Assembly: GCA_029560465.1 (NCBI GenBank)
Contig: JAKQKX010000065.1
Location: 69,148-127,375 of the forward strand
Reading direction: 5' to 3'
DNA length: 58,228 nucleotides
Origin: Candidatus Omnitrophota bacterium
GTDB taxonomy: Bacteria > Omnitrophota > Gorgyraeia > Zapsychrales > JANLHA01
Shown here in pieces: positions 24,211 to 33,100 of the stretch; positions within the stretch are counted from its first letter, which is position 1, and each line of letters opens with the position of its first letter. Below the pieces are notes generated by a model that worked only from the letters and a program-made list of their open reading frames with translations, ran no database searches and was not told the origin of the DNA. The position numbers and the translations under genes are program-made.

Positions 24211-26331
24211 CTATCCCTGCTCCAAAGATAAAGACAGCTTGTTATAAACCTGCAAGGCATCTTCATAAAATTGGGTTGTTGCCAAACCATCCTGGCGCAG
24301 CGCCCAAAGGAAAAGCTCAAATTTTCTTATTACTGTTCTTATAAGAACCCGGTCTTCAAGGGGTAAATACGTGTCCCCGGGAAACTGGTCTCCAAGATGC
24401 ATCAGGAAATCATGCGCCTTCTTGAAATTCCTCTGGTCCTGCACATAAAGGGTTGCCAGCTCCACATAAGAATTGGCCAGCTGATAGCGTTCATTCACCG
24501 ACAAAACAGGGGCCTGTTCCCAAATTTTAACCGCCTGTTCATAACTTTGAATGGCTGGTTGAATGCTGCCGCGGATTTTATGCCCGCGGGCCATCCCGGC
24601 TAAAAGTCGGGCACGGATCCGCAACAGATCTTCAGGGTCCTGATCTGTTATAAGCTGGAGTCCCCGCTGATAAAGGTCCAAACTCAGCGCAAACCCACGG
24701 CTTTCCTTCCATCCAGACAAAGGTGCCGAAACACTGGGCAGACGTGCGAAAAGGTCGGAAAACAGGTACTCCTCCAAGAGCACGTCCGCACTTTCGGCAT
24801 AATATTCCACCGCGATTCTCTTATTCTTGACCGCATGAGCGTCAGCCCATTCCACCAAAGCCGTCGCATACAGCGCTGCCAAACGGTACTGCCGCAAAGA
24901 CGCATAGGTATTGACCAAAAAACGGAGATGTTCTTGTTGATCCGGAGCGCCTTCCCCGGAAGCCTGTTGCAGGTTTCGAAAAGCCAGCAGCTGATTGACG
25001 CGAGCAACAGGCGGCCAAAGAACCGCCCGGACATTATCCCGTGTTATAACCGGGCGGACAACTGTTCGGGCCGGTTCAGGCTTGGGCGTGGGGACAACAG
25101 CTTCCGTTATTTCAAACGGGACAGCCTTGTGAGAAAACTGTCTTCGAAGAAAATTCTCTGACAACGCCAAGGCCAATAAAACCAGTAAGCCGGCAAGCCA
25201 ATAAAGGGCGGCTGGTTTTTTCCCTGGGATCAGAGCTGTGGCGAGTTGTTCCAATGCGGCGTTGGGATCCTCCCGGGAAACAAGACAGGCAGAAGGATCC
25301 CCGTAAAGGATATACGTTGCCCAGAAAACCGTGTCCTCGGACGGCTGGAGTAATCTTAACCGGGCCTCCCGGACGGCTGCGCCGACCGGTTTCCCGTTGC
25401 TGATTTGCAGATAAAATTCCAGAGAAAATTCAGCGGCCACCTGATCCGGGATTTCCAGCAGAGTTCCCAGGAAATGCTTGACCCCCGTGTATAAAAAAGC
25501 ATTGGCGATGCTGCAGAACGCCCGTTCCGTATCCGCGATAACCATCTTCGCGGGGGAAAGACTGGCGGACTGGCAGGCATTAGCAAAGACCAAAAGCGGC
25601 AAAGGCGCACCACCGCGCATCTGAATAACATCCACGGCGCGCAAAACCCCGTCATCGAGTTTCCATCCGCTTTTAACCGGCTCCTCATAATTGTATTCAT
25701 TATGTCCGGCCAAATGAAGGATATCATAATCCCTGATATTTTTGACCACATAATCCGTTGTGATGTGTTTGATCTTCGTCGTGACTTGAAAAGAATTCTC
25801 CGCCTGGTCAAGGGCTTGGCGGATGTTATACGCTTCCGTCCGGGCCTCTGGGAGGTCCCCCACCGGATCCGCCAGGACCAGCATCTTCAAAGGCAACTCG
25901 GCCCTCCGCGAAATCGCCGAGAAAGACGGGTGCTTGGTCCGCACCGATCGTCCGATATTGTACTTTAAGGCCAAAAATTCCTTACCGTCATGCAGAATTT
26001 CCCAAGGAATCTGGATCAGGGCCTCATCCAGAAGAATGATGAGATTCTGAATCTCTTCTTCCCCAAGCCGGGCCTTCACCTCCTCGCTTAAAAGCTGGTC
26101 GAAAAGCGCCCGCCCCACCTTTTTCAATTCCACGGCCAAACCAGAAGCCAGCGGGCCCGCCTCCAGGCTCTTATTCATCAAACGAACGGCATCGCTGCAT
26201 AACCGTTCCACCATCATCTTATTTAAAGAAACCTCATCAAAATGATGCATGGTGGAACCGCTCTCGTAGAGGCTGACCGTCAACGAATTGCGGGTGAGGA
26301 TAACTTCCAAAACATGAGTTACGTTGGCCAT
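24211..26331 (-). CDS. CHAT-domain (caspase-like) protease with transmembrane helix and C-terminal helical repeats
   Basis: 706 residues. Residues 95-350 form a CHAT domain, a caspase/separase-like cysteine peptidase: DILHLAGHNEYN supplies the His (206/210) and LLVFANACQSA the Cys (253). One transmembrane helix follows at 376-392 (LYWLAGLLVLLALALSE). The C-terminal ~300 residues are alpha-helical TPR-like repeats (YTSLRQYRLAALYATALVEW type). The start overlaps the anti-sigma-like gene by 13 bases, so the two are coupled. In bacteria CHAT proteases act in signal-triggered cleavage, including in defence and sigma regulation. Here a membrane-bound protease that senses a signal through its repeats and acts on the anti-sigma-like protein is a plausible model. 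Confidence 0.88.
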   Translation of the reverse strand: MANVTHVLEVILTRNSLTVSLYESGSTMHHFDEVSLNKMMVERLCSDAVRLMNKSLEAGPLASGLAVELKKVGRALFDQLLSEEVKARLGEEEIQNLIILLDEALIQIPWEILHDGKEFLALKYNIGRSVRTKHPSFSAISRRAELPLKMLVLADPVGDLPEARTEAYNIRQALDQAENSFQVTTKIKHITTDYVVKNIRDYDILHLAGHNEYNYEEPVKSGWKLDDGVLRAVDVIQMRGGAPLPLLVFANACQSASLSPAKMVIADTERAFCSIANAFLYTGVKHFLGTLLEIPDQVAAEFSLEFYLQISNGKPVGAAVREARLRLLQPSEDTVFWATYILYGDPSACLVSREDPNAALEQLATALIPGKKPAALYWLAGLLVLLALALSENFLRRQFSHKAVPFEITEAVVPTPKPEPARTVVRPVITRDNVRAVLWPPVARVNQLLAFRNLQQASGEGAPDQQEHLRFLVNTYASLRQYRLAALYATALVEWADAHAVKNKRIAVEYYAESADVLLEEYLFSDLFARLPSVSAPLSGWKESRGFALSLDLYQRGLQLITDQDPEDLLRIRARLLAGMARGHKIRGSIQPAIQSYEQAVKIWEQAPVLSVNERYQLANSYVELATLYVQDQRNFKKAHDFLMHLGDQFPGDTYLPLEDRVLIRTVIRKFELFLWALRQDGLATTQFYEDALQVYNKLSLSLEQG

Positions 26332-26999
26332 GAAACGTTTTCCAAACAGAGAGCAATGCCAGCCCGCTGCGTATGATCCTCTGAAATAATGACGTCATAT
26401 TTTCCGGGAAGGATATCTTCAAAGACAACGCCTTCCCCGGTATAATCCTGCGACCCCAATTCCCCCTCTTCATCCTTCAGCGTGACTCGAAGGCGTTTTG
26501 AATCAGGCCAAGTCTGGCCGGGTTGCAGGGTTACCACCAACGTTGAACGGTTATGCTCACCGACCGTCAATTCTCCCCTGACCAGCAATTCCGCAAACTT
26601 CTTCTGAAATACGGAAGTGTGCATCGCGCTTTTTTTGCCGTTTCTCAAAGTGTGCTCCATCGCTATATGGGGCCCGACCAGCAGTTCCCCGGTTGTTCTC
26701 ACTGTCCGCAATACGCCTTCAGCTATGACAGCGACAACATGAAGAACCCCAGGCCGGAGGCATTGCCGGACACGGTCCTTGACCGTTTGGCTGAAACCAT
26801 CCGGTGGAGGCTGAAGCCCCCCTGTTTCCTGCTCCCGGCAGATATCCATAAGCGCGCGCACCTCCTCGCGCAGACGGTCGTCCCCGGCCATCAGTTGCTC
26901 GATCTTCTCCTTGTCTTGAGGCAGGAGAAGACCTTGAACGTACGCGGCCATCCATTCATCGCTCACGTCAGCCTCCCGTTTGAAGGACTTATGTTTCAC
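26319..26999 (-). CDS. Anti-sigma-factor-like protein encoded between sigma factor and CHAT protease
   Basis: 226 residues from a GTG at 26999 (GGGGGAA upstream). The N-terminal ~60 residues are a helical segment with the layout of anti-sigma domains: DEWMAAYVQGLLLPQDKEKI, then QLMAGDDRLREEVRALM. The usual zinc-binding HxxxCxxC is not present. The C-terminal ~90 residues are a small beta domain (LRVTLKDEEGELGSQDYTGE, then LPGKYDVIISE) of a kind seen in proteins associated with CHAT genes. There is no clear transmembrane helix. The gene is 36 bp after the ECF sigma gene and overlaps the CHAT gene. The anti-sigma role is inferred from position and the helical start. Confidence 0.62.
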   Translation of the reverse strand: MKHKSFKREADVSDEWMAAYVQGLLLPQDKEKIEQLMAGDDRLREEVRALMDICREQETGGLQPPPDGFSQTVKDRVRQCLRPGVLHVVAVIAEGVLRTVRTTGELLVGPHIAMEHTLRNGKKSAMHTSVFQKKFAELLVRGELTVGEHNRSTLVVTLQPGQTWPDSKRLRVTLKDEEGELGSQDYTGEGVVFEDILPGKYDVIISEDHTQRAGIALCLENVSWPT

Positions 27000-27035
27000 T
27001 GGCGTTCCCCCTCATTGCCCCCTTCTCCATTCCGC

Positions 27036-27641
27036 TCAATACGTCAGGCTCTGGTTTTTGATTCGTTGCCTCATTTTCTTGAGAAGCCTTTGTTTCCGCA
27101 CGTAAAAACACGGTACGGATATACCGAGGCAACCGGCAATCTCCCTGGGTTTCATGTTCTCAGCAAAAAACATCCGGTATAGTTCACGCTCGTCCTGGTT
27201 CAGGTCCGCCAAAAGAAGCTGAGCCGCCTGTTCTGAAAAAAAACTGTCCCTGTCCCGTTTGAAAGCGTCTTCCGAAATGGCATCCAAGACTTCCACGCTT
27301 TCAATTGATTCCATGCGATGACTGTACAAACCGGACATTTGCCGGTGCCTTGTTCGCAGAAAATCAATGGTCTTACGGATCACCACCGTTCGAACATAAT
27401 GCCTCAGCTGGCAACCATTGCGTCCCTCGTACGCCCGGAGAATCGCATAATCATTTTCCAACAGACAAAGGAAAAAATCATGATATAAGTCCGCCAGGGT
27501 TCCAGAAGAATCCTGATAAGCAAACCGGCGGAATGTTCTAAGGATCGAGTCGTAAATCAAAGGAGAAAACTGTTCGACAAAGATATCCCAGCTTTGTGCG
27601 TCTCCCAACAGGCAGTTTTTTAAAAGGATATGGTCATCCAT
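27036..27641 (-). CDS. ECF-type RNA polymerase sigma factor
   Basis: 201 residues with sigma-70 regions 2 and 4 only. Region 2 is LADLYHDFFLCLLENDYAIL with CQLRHYVRTVVIRKTIDFLR, and region 4 is LNQDERELYRMFFAENMKPR then EIAGCLGISVPCFYVRKQRL, the -35 recognition helix-turn-helix. It directs RNA polymerase to a small regulon. The gene starts at ATG 27641, ten bases after the upstream secreted-protein gene, and is followed by the anti-sigma-like and CHAT genes. That order makes a membrane-signal-to-transcription circuit likely. Targets cannot be identified without promoter data. Confidence 0.88.
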   Translation of the reverse strand: MDDHILLKNCLLGDAQSWDIFVEQFSPLIYDSILRTFRRFAYQDSSGTLADLYHDFFLCLLENDYAILRAYEGRNGCQLRHYVRTVVIRKTIDFLRTRHRQMSGLYSHRMESIESVEVLDAISEDAFKRDRDSFFSEQAAQLLLADLNQDERELYRMFFAENMKPREIAGCLGISVPCFYVRKQRLLKKMRQRIKNQSLTY

Positions 27642-27650
27642 CGGGCCGTC

Positions 27651-28487
27651 TTACTTTAACGCTTCGTCCATGTCGCGTAAATCATGAAATGTTCTTACAT
27701 GACGTTCGCCCTGCATAAACATATAATCCAGAACAAGGTCACGGCGGCCTGAATAAACAGACACACACGGCGCCCCCACCTCTTGCTGAACTAACGGGTC
27801 AAATTCACATACGGCATACCCTTCGGCTTCCAGGCACGCGGTGTCTTCATTCTCGCCGTTTGGTGATGCGATCAGGATATCATCATAGTAATAAATGCCA
27901 TCCCAGTAATTAAAAAATTCAATTTTATCAACCCGGGAGAAGTCGAAATCTTCCGGGAGCTGGCTGAATAAAATCATCAACTGAACCCATTGCCCCGGAA
28001 TGGCCCTATCAAGGGTCCAAACCCCTATCCCCTGTTCATGATATAAGCCATGGTCAAAGAATTTGACCATAACCGTATGCGCCCCGGGATGCATGGGTTC
28101 AGACCAAATCCAGAATGTCAGGCGGTCAAAACAAGCCGGGATAAAATTCATATTATACGTTTGTGCCATGGACGCGATTCCAGTCCCTGATTTAAGAGTT
28201 TCAGCATCGGGAATAGCGACCCGCCAGGAATATTGGCCGGAATGGACCGGGTATCCTTCTTGGGTTAAAGCCGCGGATGCCGATCCAAAGGCCCATCCAT
28301 ATTCCGGAGTGTCGGTGGTATCCGAAGAAAATTTTGGAGGGGTTCCATTGTCAGGCTCAAAATCCTGATAAGGAATTGCGGCCAAGCCGTTAATTGGCAC
28401 ACATCCCAGGATAATCGTGACAATAACGGCCAAAAACAGCGCATTTTTTCTAAAAAATATTTGTATTAAATTTAATAATATTTTCAT
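27651..28487 (-). CDS. Secreted beta-sandwich protein (carbohydrate-binding-like)
   Basis: 278 residues. A Sec-type signal peptide (ALFLAVIVTIILGCVPINGLA, ending ...LAA) leads into a mature beta-rich domain. Segments such as YQDFEPDNGTPPKFSS, HSGQYSWRVAIPD, ACFDRLTFWIWSE, GQWVQLMILFSQL and YYYDDILIASPNG match the jelly-roll arrangement of secreted carbohydrate-binding modules. About 60 C-terminal residues follow, with Cys at CLEAEGYAVCEF and PCVSVY. It lies just upstream of the sigma gene and may share its transcript. The protein at 23471-24091 has a similar build. The function is unproven; it could be a signal-sensing surface protein. Confidence 0.65.
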   Translation of the reverse strand: MKILLNLIQIFFRKNALFLAVIVTIILGCVPINGLAAIPYQDFEPDNGTPPKFSSDTTDTPEYGWAFGSASAALTQEGYPVHSGQYSWRVAIPDAETLKSGTGIASMAQTYNMNFIPACFDRLTFWIWSEPMHPGAHTVMVKFFDHGLYHEQGIGVWTLDRAIPGQWVQLMILFSQLPEDFDFSRVDKIEFFNYWDGIYYYDDILIASPNGENEDTACLEAEGYAVCEFDPLVQQEVGAPCVSVYSGRRDLVLDYMFMQGERHVRTFHDLRDMDEALK

Positions 28488-28649
28488 TATTTAATAGAGG
28501 GCCCACCCGTTACAGATTCAAGTCATAAATGTAGTTTAAACTATAAATTCCAATTCGAAAAGCAATTTATTTCAAAGCTTTGATGAAAAAAGGATAGCCT
28601 CCCCTGCGCGAGGATAATGATAGGAGCCCGGGTTAAAGGACAGGGACAA

Positions 28650-29966
28650 TCAGAAGCTATACACGACCGAAGTCATCACGCGGCTTAAATCGCCCCCGTC
28701 TTTCTGCTTGTATTTGGTTATAATACGCTGAAATTCCAACCCGAGATAAAGATTATCCGTGAGGTTATAGGCCACGCTGTGATAATTGGAAAAATTATAG
28801 TCCCAGGTTGACGTGTCCAGTGAAGAAAGCATCGTGACCACGTCTTCCTTCCCGATTCCATTAATAAACTCCCATTTGCTCTCCCGCGGCTTATAAGATA
28901 ATTGCAGCCATCCTCCCGCCCCCATCAAAGATTTCGCCTTATCATCAGAAGAATTGCTGACCTCCGTTGGACCGATACCCCTGTAATTTGTCAACCCCGC
29001 CCCCTGGAACCCCTCCATTTTCAGGCTCAATTCTCTGGTGATATCATACGTGATGTGCCCGGTGACCGCCCAAATATCAACATTACGGTCAACGGTATCA
29101 GACGTGTTTTGCCGGCCGCACAAACCGCCGGCGCCGATTTGAAACGGACGGTCGAGAATTTTCGTCCCATAAGTGATGTATCCGGCGAAATCAGGCGAAC
29201 CGGTGTCAGCGTTTAAATCCGTGGTTTCCAGCATCCCCAACTGGGTTTTCAGGGTGTCCTCCCCGAATCCTGGCCACGTGTTGGTAAGGACTACCTGTGG
29301 ATGCCGATAACCAATATTACCCGTCCTGCGCATATCGTTGGTGCTCAACATATCCGCATTCAGCGGAGAAAAGAAATCATCGGTCTGCCCGGCCAGGACA
29401 TTCCAACTGGGAAAAACAAATTGGGCGTAAACCTTCCGGAAACGCGGGTAAGAAACCAGGGAATGGTCATCCGAACTGCCGTAAAAGTCAAACTCAATCT
29501 TGCCCTTGGCCTTGCCGTCTTCAAAAACAGCAGGACCGGAAAAATCAAACCCGATCCGAGTATCTCTGACATTAAACATAAATTCATTGTCGTCCCGGGC
29601 CCCTTCACTTTCAGAAGGAGCGGACACGCCATCTTCCCCGCTCTGGGAATCATTGTAAATCAAATCCGTTTTAATAAAGCCGTACATTCCGATATCAAAA
29701 GGTGTTTTATGCGTGACCGGCTGCATATCGGCGACCGGACTTCCGGATAAGGCTTTTAAATTCCGTGTCTCGCCTTCAACCCCTTCTATTTTTTCATTCA
29801 GCCGCTTCACCTCCGCTTTTAAATCAGTATTCTCCTGCTCCAGTTTATCAAAACGCTCGGAAAGCTCCCTGATAACATCATCCGAAGTTTCCCCTGTCAA
29901 GGGAAAGGCCGTCAGGAAAACGGCGACCAGCAAGACCACGAAACAGCTTCTTCCAGCTCTTTTCAT
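28650..29966 (-). CDS. Outer-membrane porin, DcaP-like, with N-terminal coiled coil
   Basis: 438 residues. A signal peptide (FVVLLVAVFLTAFPLTGE) is followed by a coiled coil at about 30-65 (LSERFDKLEQENTDLKAEVK) and then a beta-barrel with alternating hydrophobic strands: PFDIGMYGFIKTDLIYND, DTRIGFDFSGP, GKIEFDFYG, LAGQTDDFFSPL, YNLTDNLYLGLEFQRI. It ends in SVVYSF, with the terminal aromatic residue typical of barrels inserted by BamA. DcaP-type porins pass dicarboxylates or similar small acids. The start ATG 29966 has AAAGGAG. It stands alone between two intergenic gaps, which supports a diderm envelope. Confidence 0.88.
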   Translation of the reverse strand: MKRAGRSCFVVLLVAVFLTAFPLTGETSDDVIRELSERFDKLEQENTDLKAEVKRLNEKIEGVEGETRNLKALSGSPVADMQPVTHKTPFDIGMYGFIKTDLIYNDSQSGEDGVSAPSESEGARDDNEFMFNVRDTRIGFDFSGPAVFEDGKAKGKIEFDFYGSSDDHSLVSYPRFRKVYAQFVFPSWNVLAGQTDDFFSPLNADMLSTNDMRRTGNIGYRHPQVVLTNTWPGFGEDTLKTQLGMLETTDLNADTGSPDFAGYITYGTKILDRPFQIGAGGLCGRQNTSDTVDRNVDIWAVTGHITYDITRELSLKMEGFQGAGLTNYRGIGPTEVSNSSDDKAKSLMGAGGWLQLSYKPRESKWEFINGIGKEDVVTMLSSLDTSTWDYNFSNYHSVAYNLTDNLYLGLEFQRIITKYKQKDGGDLSRVMTSVVYSF

Positions 29967-30144
29967 TTCCCGCTCCTTTTAAAATATTTCAAAAACAATT
30001 CTGATTAAAGAGTGTTACTTTAATTAGATTTAAACTAACATAAGACAAGGACTTACAAAATATGTTTTATATTTATTTTCCGGCTGTACCGGGAACGCGC
30101 ACCCCTCCTAAAAGGGGCCGAGCGGAAGGACAAAGACTGTTGAC

Positions 30145-33100
30145 TTAAGATTCCAGACCAGTCAAAAGCAGAAGGTCAACCGGGACAACATAAAAGATAA
30201 CAGGAAAAAAGCCGTCCACCTGTATATCCATCAAAGGTTGTTGCGGCAGAGGAAGCGGAAGGCCGTGTTCGTCACGCCGGATTTTAAGATTCATCAATTC
30301 CGCGTTAAGATTAATACCCCCGAGATCCTGCGAAAGATCAGAGGAACCCTGCCGAGTGGCATCCGAGGACAAAGTATCTGTTACCGTGGGCCCCGAGGTT
30401 CCCAGCGGAGATGACGCATTCTTTATTTGTCCGGCAGACAGAATTTTCATATAGGCGGCCAAGGGCAACGCCACACTCCAAGCCTGGGCATCCGTGCCCC
30501 GAGGCCGATGGGGATAATTCCCGTCGCGCACTTCGGAAATGCTTCCCACCCCGGCTTGCTTAAGATGCTCATCCAGAGGAGCGAAATACGGCAAAACATG
30601 GCGGATGCTCTCCGGCGAAAAATTGTACGCGGTGACGTATGCCAAAGCCCAGTCTCCAAAAAGATGCGGCCATACCGTCCCGTTATGATAGGCCTGTTTA
30701 CGGCCATTGTCGTCACTGCCTTCATACGTGCCGCGGTAGGGGAACTCCTCGCTGGACTGGGTGTCTTCCGAGAGCGTGCGTAGCCCTGTTGGGACCAGCA
30801 ATTTTTCTGCGACGATCTCCACGACCTTTTGCCGGCGTTCCGTGGATAAAAGCCCATACGCGGAAAGCACCGCGATCAATTGATTGGGCCGGATAGACAG
30901 GTCCTGCCGTCCGGCTTGCGCGCTCACTCCCTGTCCAGCGACCACAGTGTCCGCGAGATAGCCACTTTTTTCATTCCAAAAATACATATTGAAACTTTCT
31001 TCCACCCGTGCTGCCAGCCGGGCATAAGTCTCGGCCTTGGGTAAATCATTGTCCCTTCTGGCGAGCTCGGCAAGCCAACTTAAAACATCAAACCATCGGG
31101 CGTTGTTCTCAACCGTGTAGCCTTCCCGGGGCGTGGCCGCCGGATAATTGGTATCCATCCAAGTAAAGTGCGGCGGGGAATAAATCAGCCCTGATTCGGC
31201 ATCCATGCGGATTCCGTTTTTCGTGCCTTCCTGGTACCCTTCTGCGATGGATTCGATGATCGCCCTCACGGTCCGATCCCCGGTTTTCGTTTCCAAAATG
31301 CCAGTGTCCCCTGTGCTTTGAATGTAATTCCGGACAGCCAGCACATACAATAACGGCGCGTCCACCGTATCCCAGTTGCCGGCTTCCGCTCCCGTGATGA
31401 TATTGGGCAACATTCCTTTATTCCCGTCTTTCCCCTCGAACTTGCCGAACGCCAGGATTAACCCCCGGGCCACGTCGTTCATGCCCGCGGCTAAAATTCC
31501 GTCAAACGCGATGAATGTATCCCGGCCCCAGTCCGAGAACCACGGATGCCCGGCGATGACGGTATAAAATTCATCCCTCTCAACAATAAACTCCCACATG
31601 GCCAGGACCAGTTTCTGCACAAAGGGATCGGCCTGCGCCATTTTATTTTGGATCAAGGCCAAGCGTTCTTTGATCAGCGCCGTGGTGTCCTGAACCAGGG
31701 CCGTGACATTTTGTTCCTCGTACGCCCTGGCCGGAGTGTTGGTGTCCTCACTTGAGAGAACCAAACTGGTGCTGTCCCCAGCTTTTAATATGGCGGAAAA
31801 GAATCCCGGGCTGTAACTGTCACTATAATTTTGCTGTCCCCGCTCGGCTTCCAGAGGATTTTCACTATAATGGCGTTCGGGGGATTCCTGATACCGGCCG
31901 CGGGTGATCGTCATCCGCACGCCGGCAAAACCCGGATACCATTGACTCCAGGCTTCATCAATGGAGCGCAGCTCAAACCCAACGGATTGGCCGGCCTGGT
32001 CCGCCATAACACGGTGTTTCCCGTGCCACCAGCCCAGACTTTCCGGCGTGATCGCGGTGGTTTCATGATGGGAGCGCTGGTCCATATCGGGGCGGACGAA
32101 TAACTCTGCCGCATCAACGCCGCGGGTCATGGAAACGATGCGGTATTGAAACGCGAAGGTGTTTTCACCCTGTTTAATGACGGCGGTCTTTTCTATGACA
32201 ATCTGTTCAGGTCCTTTCTTTATAATATAGGTCCAGGCGGGCAACGGATAGCGCTCAAAATGCTGAAAGGTGGTGGTATCCAAGGGGAACAATTGCTCGC
32301 TTCCGTCGCCAAATCGAACGCGCACGTCATCCACCGTGCCCCGGAAAACAACCCGTTTGGTCTCATCCGGGGTTCCCCGTTTCATGAGATTCACCAGGAA
32401 GCCGTCATATTTACTCACATAGCCGCCCACGCGGATGCCGCCGTCATGCTGGTCACGATTTAACGGACGGACCGGCAGTCTCAGAATTGTGCCGATTCCG
32501 TTCGACAGCGTAACCGTGTTATGCGGGTACGTGTCTAAATCGTCCTTATTCAAACGAATGGATAATCCGGATTCCCGCCTGGGCAAGGACTCCGGCAGCA
32601 CTTTAAAATGATAGAAACGGATTCCCTGTTCGCCTTCCCACCCGTCGTTCTCTGTTTTTGCCGGCCACCGAAACGTCAGCGCGTAATCCCCCGCGGGCAA
32701 GCCTGATAATTCAATCTGATAAACTCCGCCTGCGGCTTTACGTTGGGAAAGGATCATGTGCCGGCGGCCTGTGTTCTCATCAACAAGGTGCGCTTCAAAA
32801 AGGGCCTCGTTCTCAATCAACAGAACGTCTCCCGGGGACACCATCAACGCCTTGTTTTTATTCTCCGTCCAGTTCCATTCCTGAATCACGGGAGAGGAAA
32901 CCTGCTCCGGTCTCTGCACAGATTCCAGCTTCAAGACCACCAACTGCCCGGGAGCGAGGGGACAGGTCAGTTTCCCTTGTTCCACCCGGACTTCTTCCTC
33001 TGGATTAAGGGCATCCCGGAATACCGCCACATCCTCTGCGGCGATTCCGAATCCCGATAATTGAGAAACAGGCAATTCCATGGTTTGGGCCTCTTTATAA

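Noticed and set aside
28528-28545. Palindrome TAGTTTAAACTA and a related ATTTAAACTA near 30025, in front of two secreted-protein genes
   Set aside because: AT-rich palindromes are expected by chance, spacing to the genes differs, and no promoter context is shared.
30088-30118. Hairpin CCCCT...AGGGG after the giant glucan gene
   Set aside because: The stem is only five base pairs with no T-run, too weak to call a terminator.
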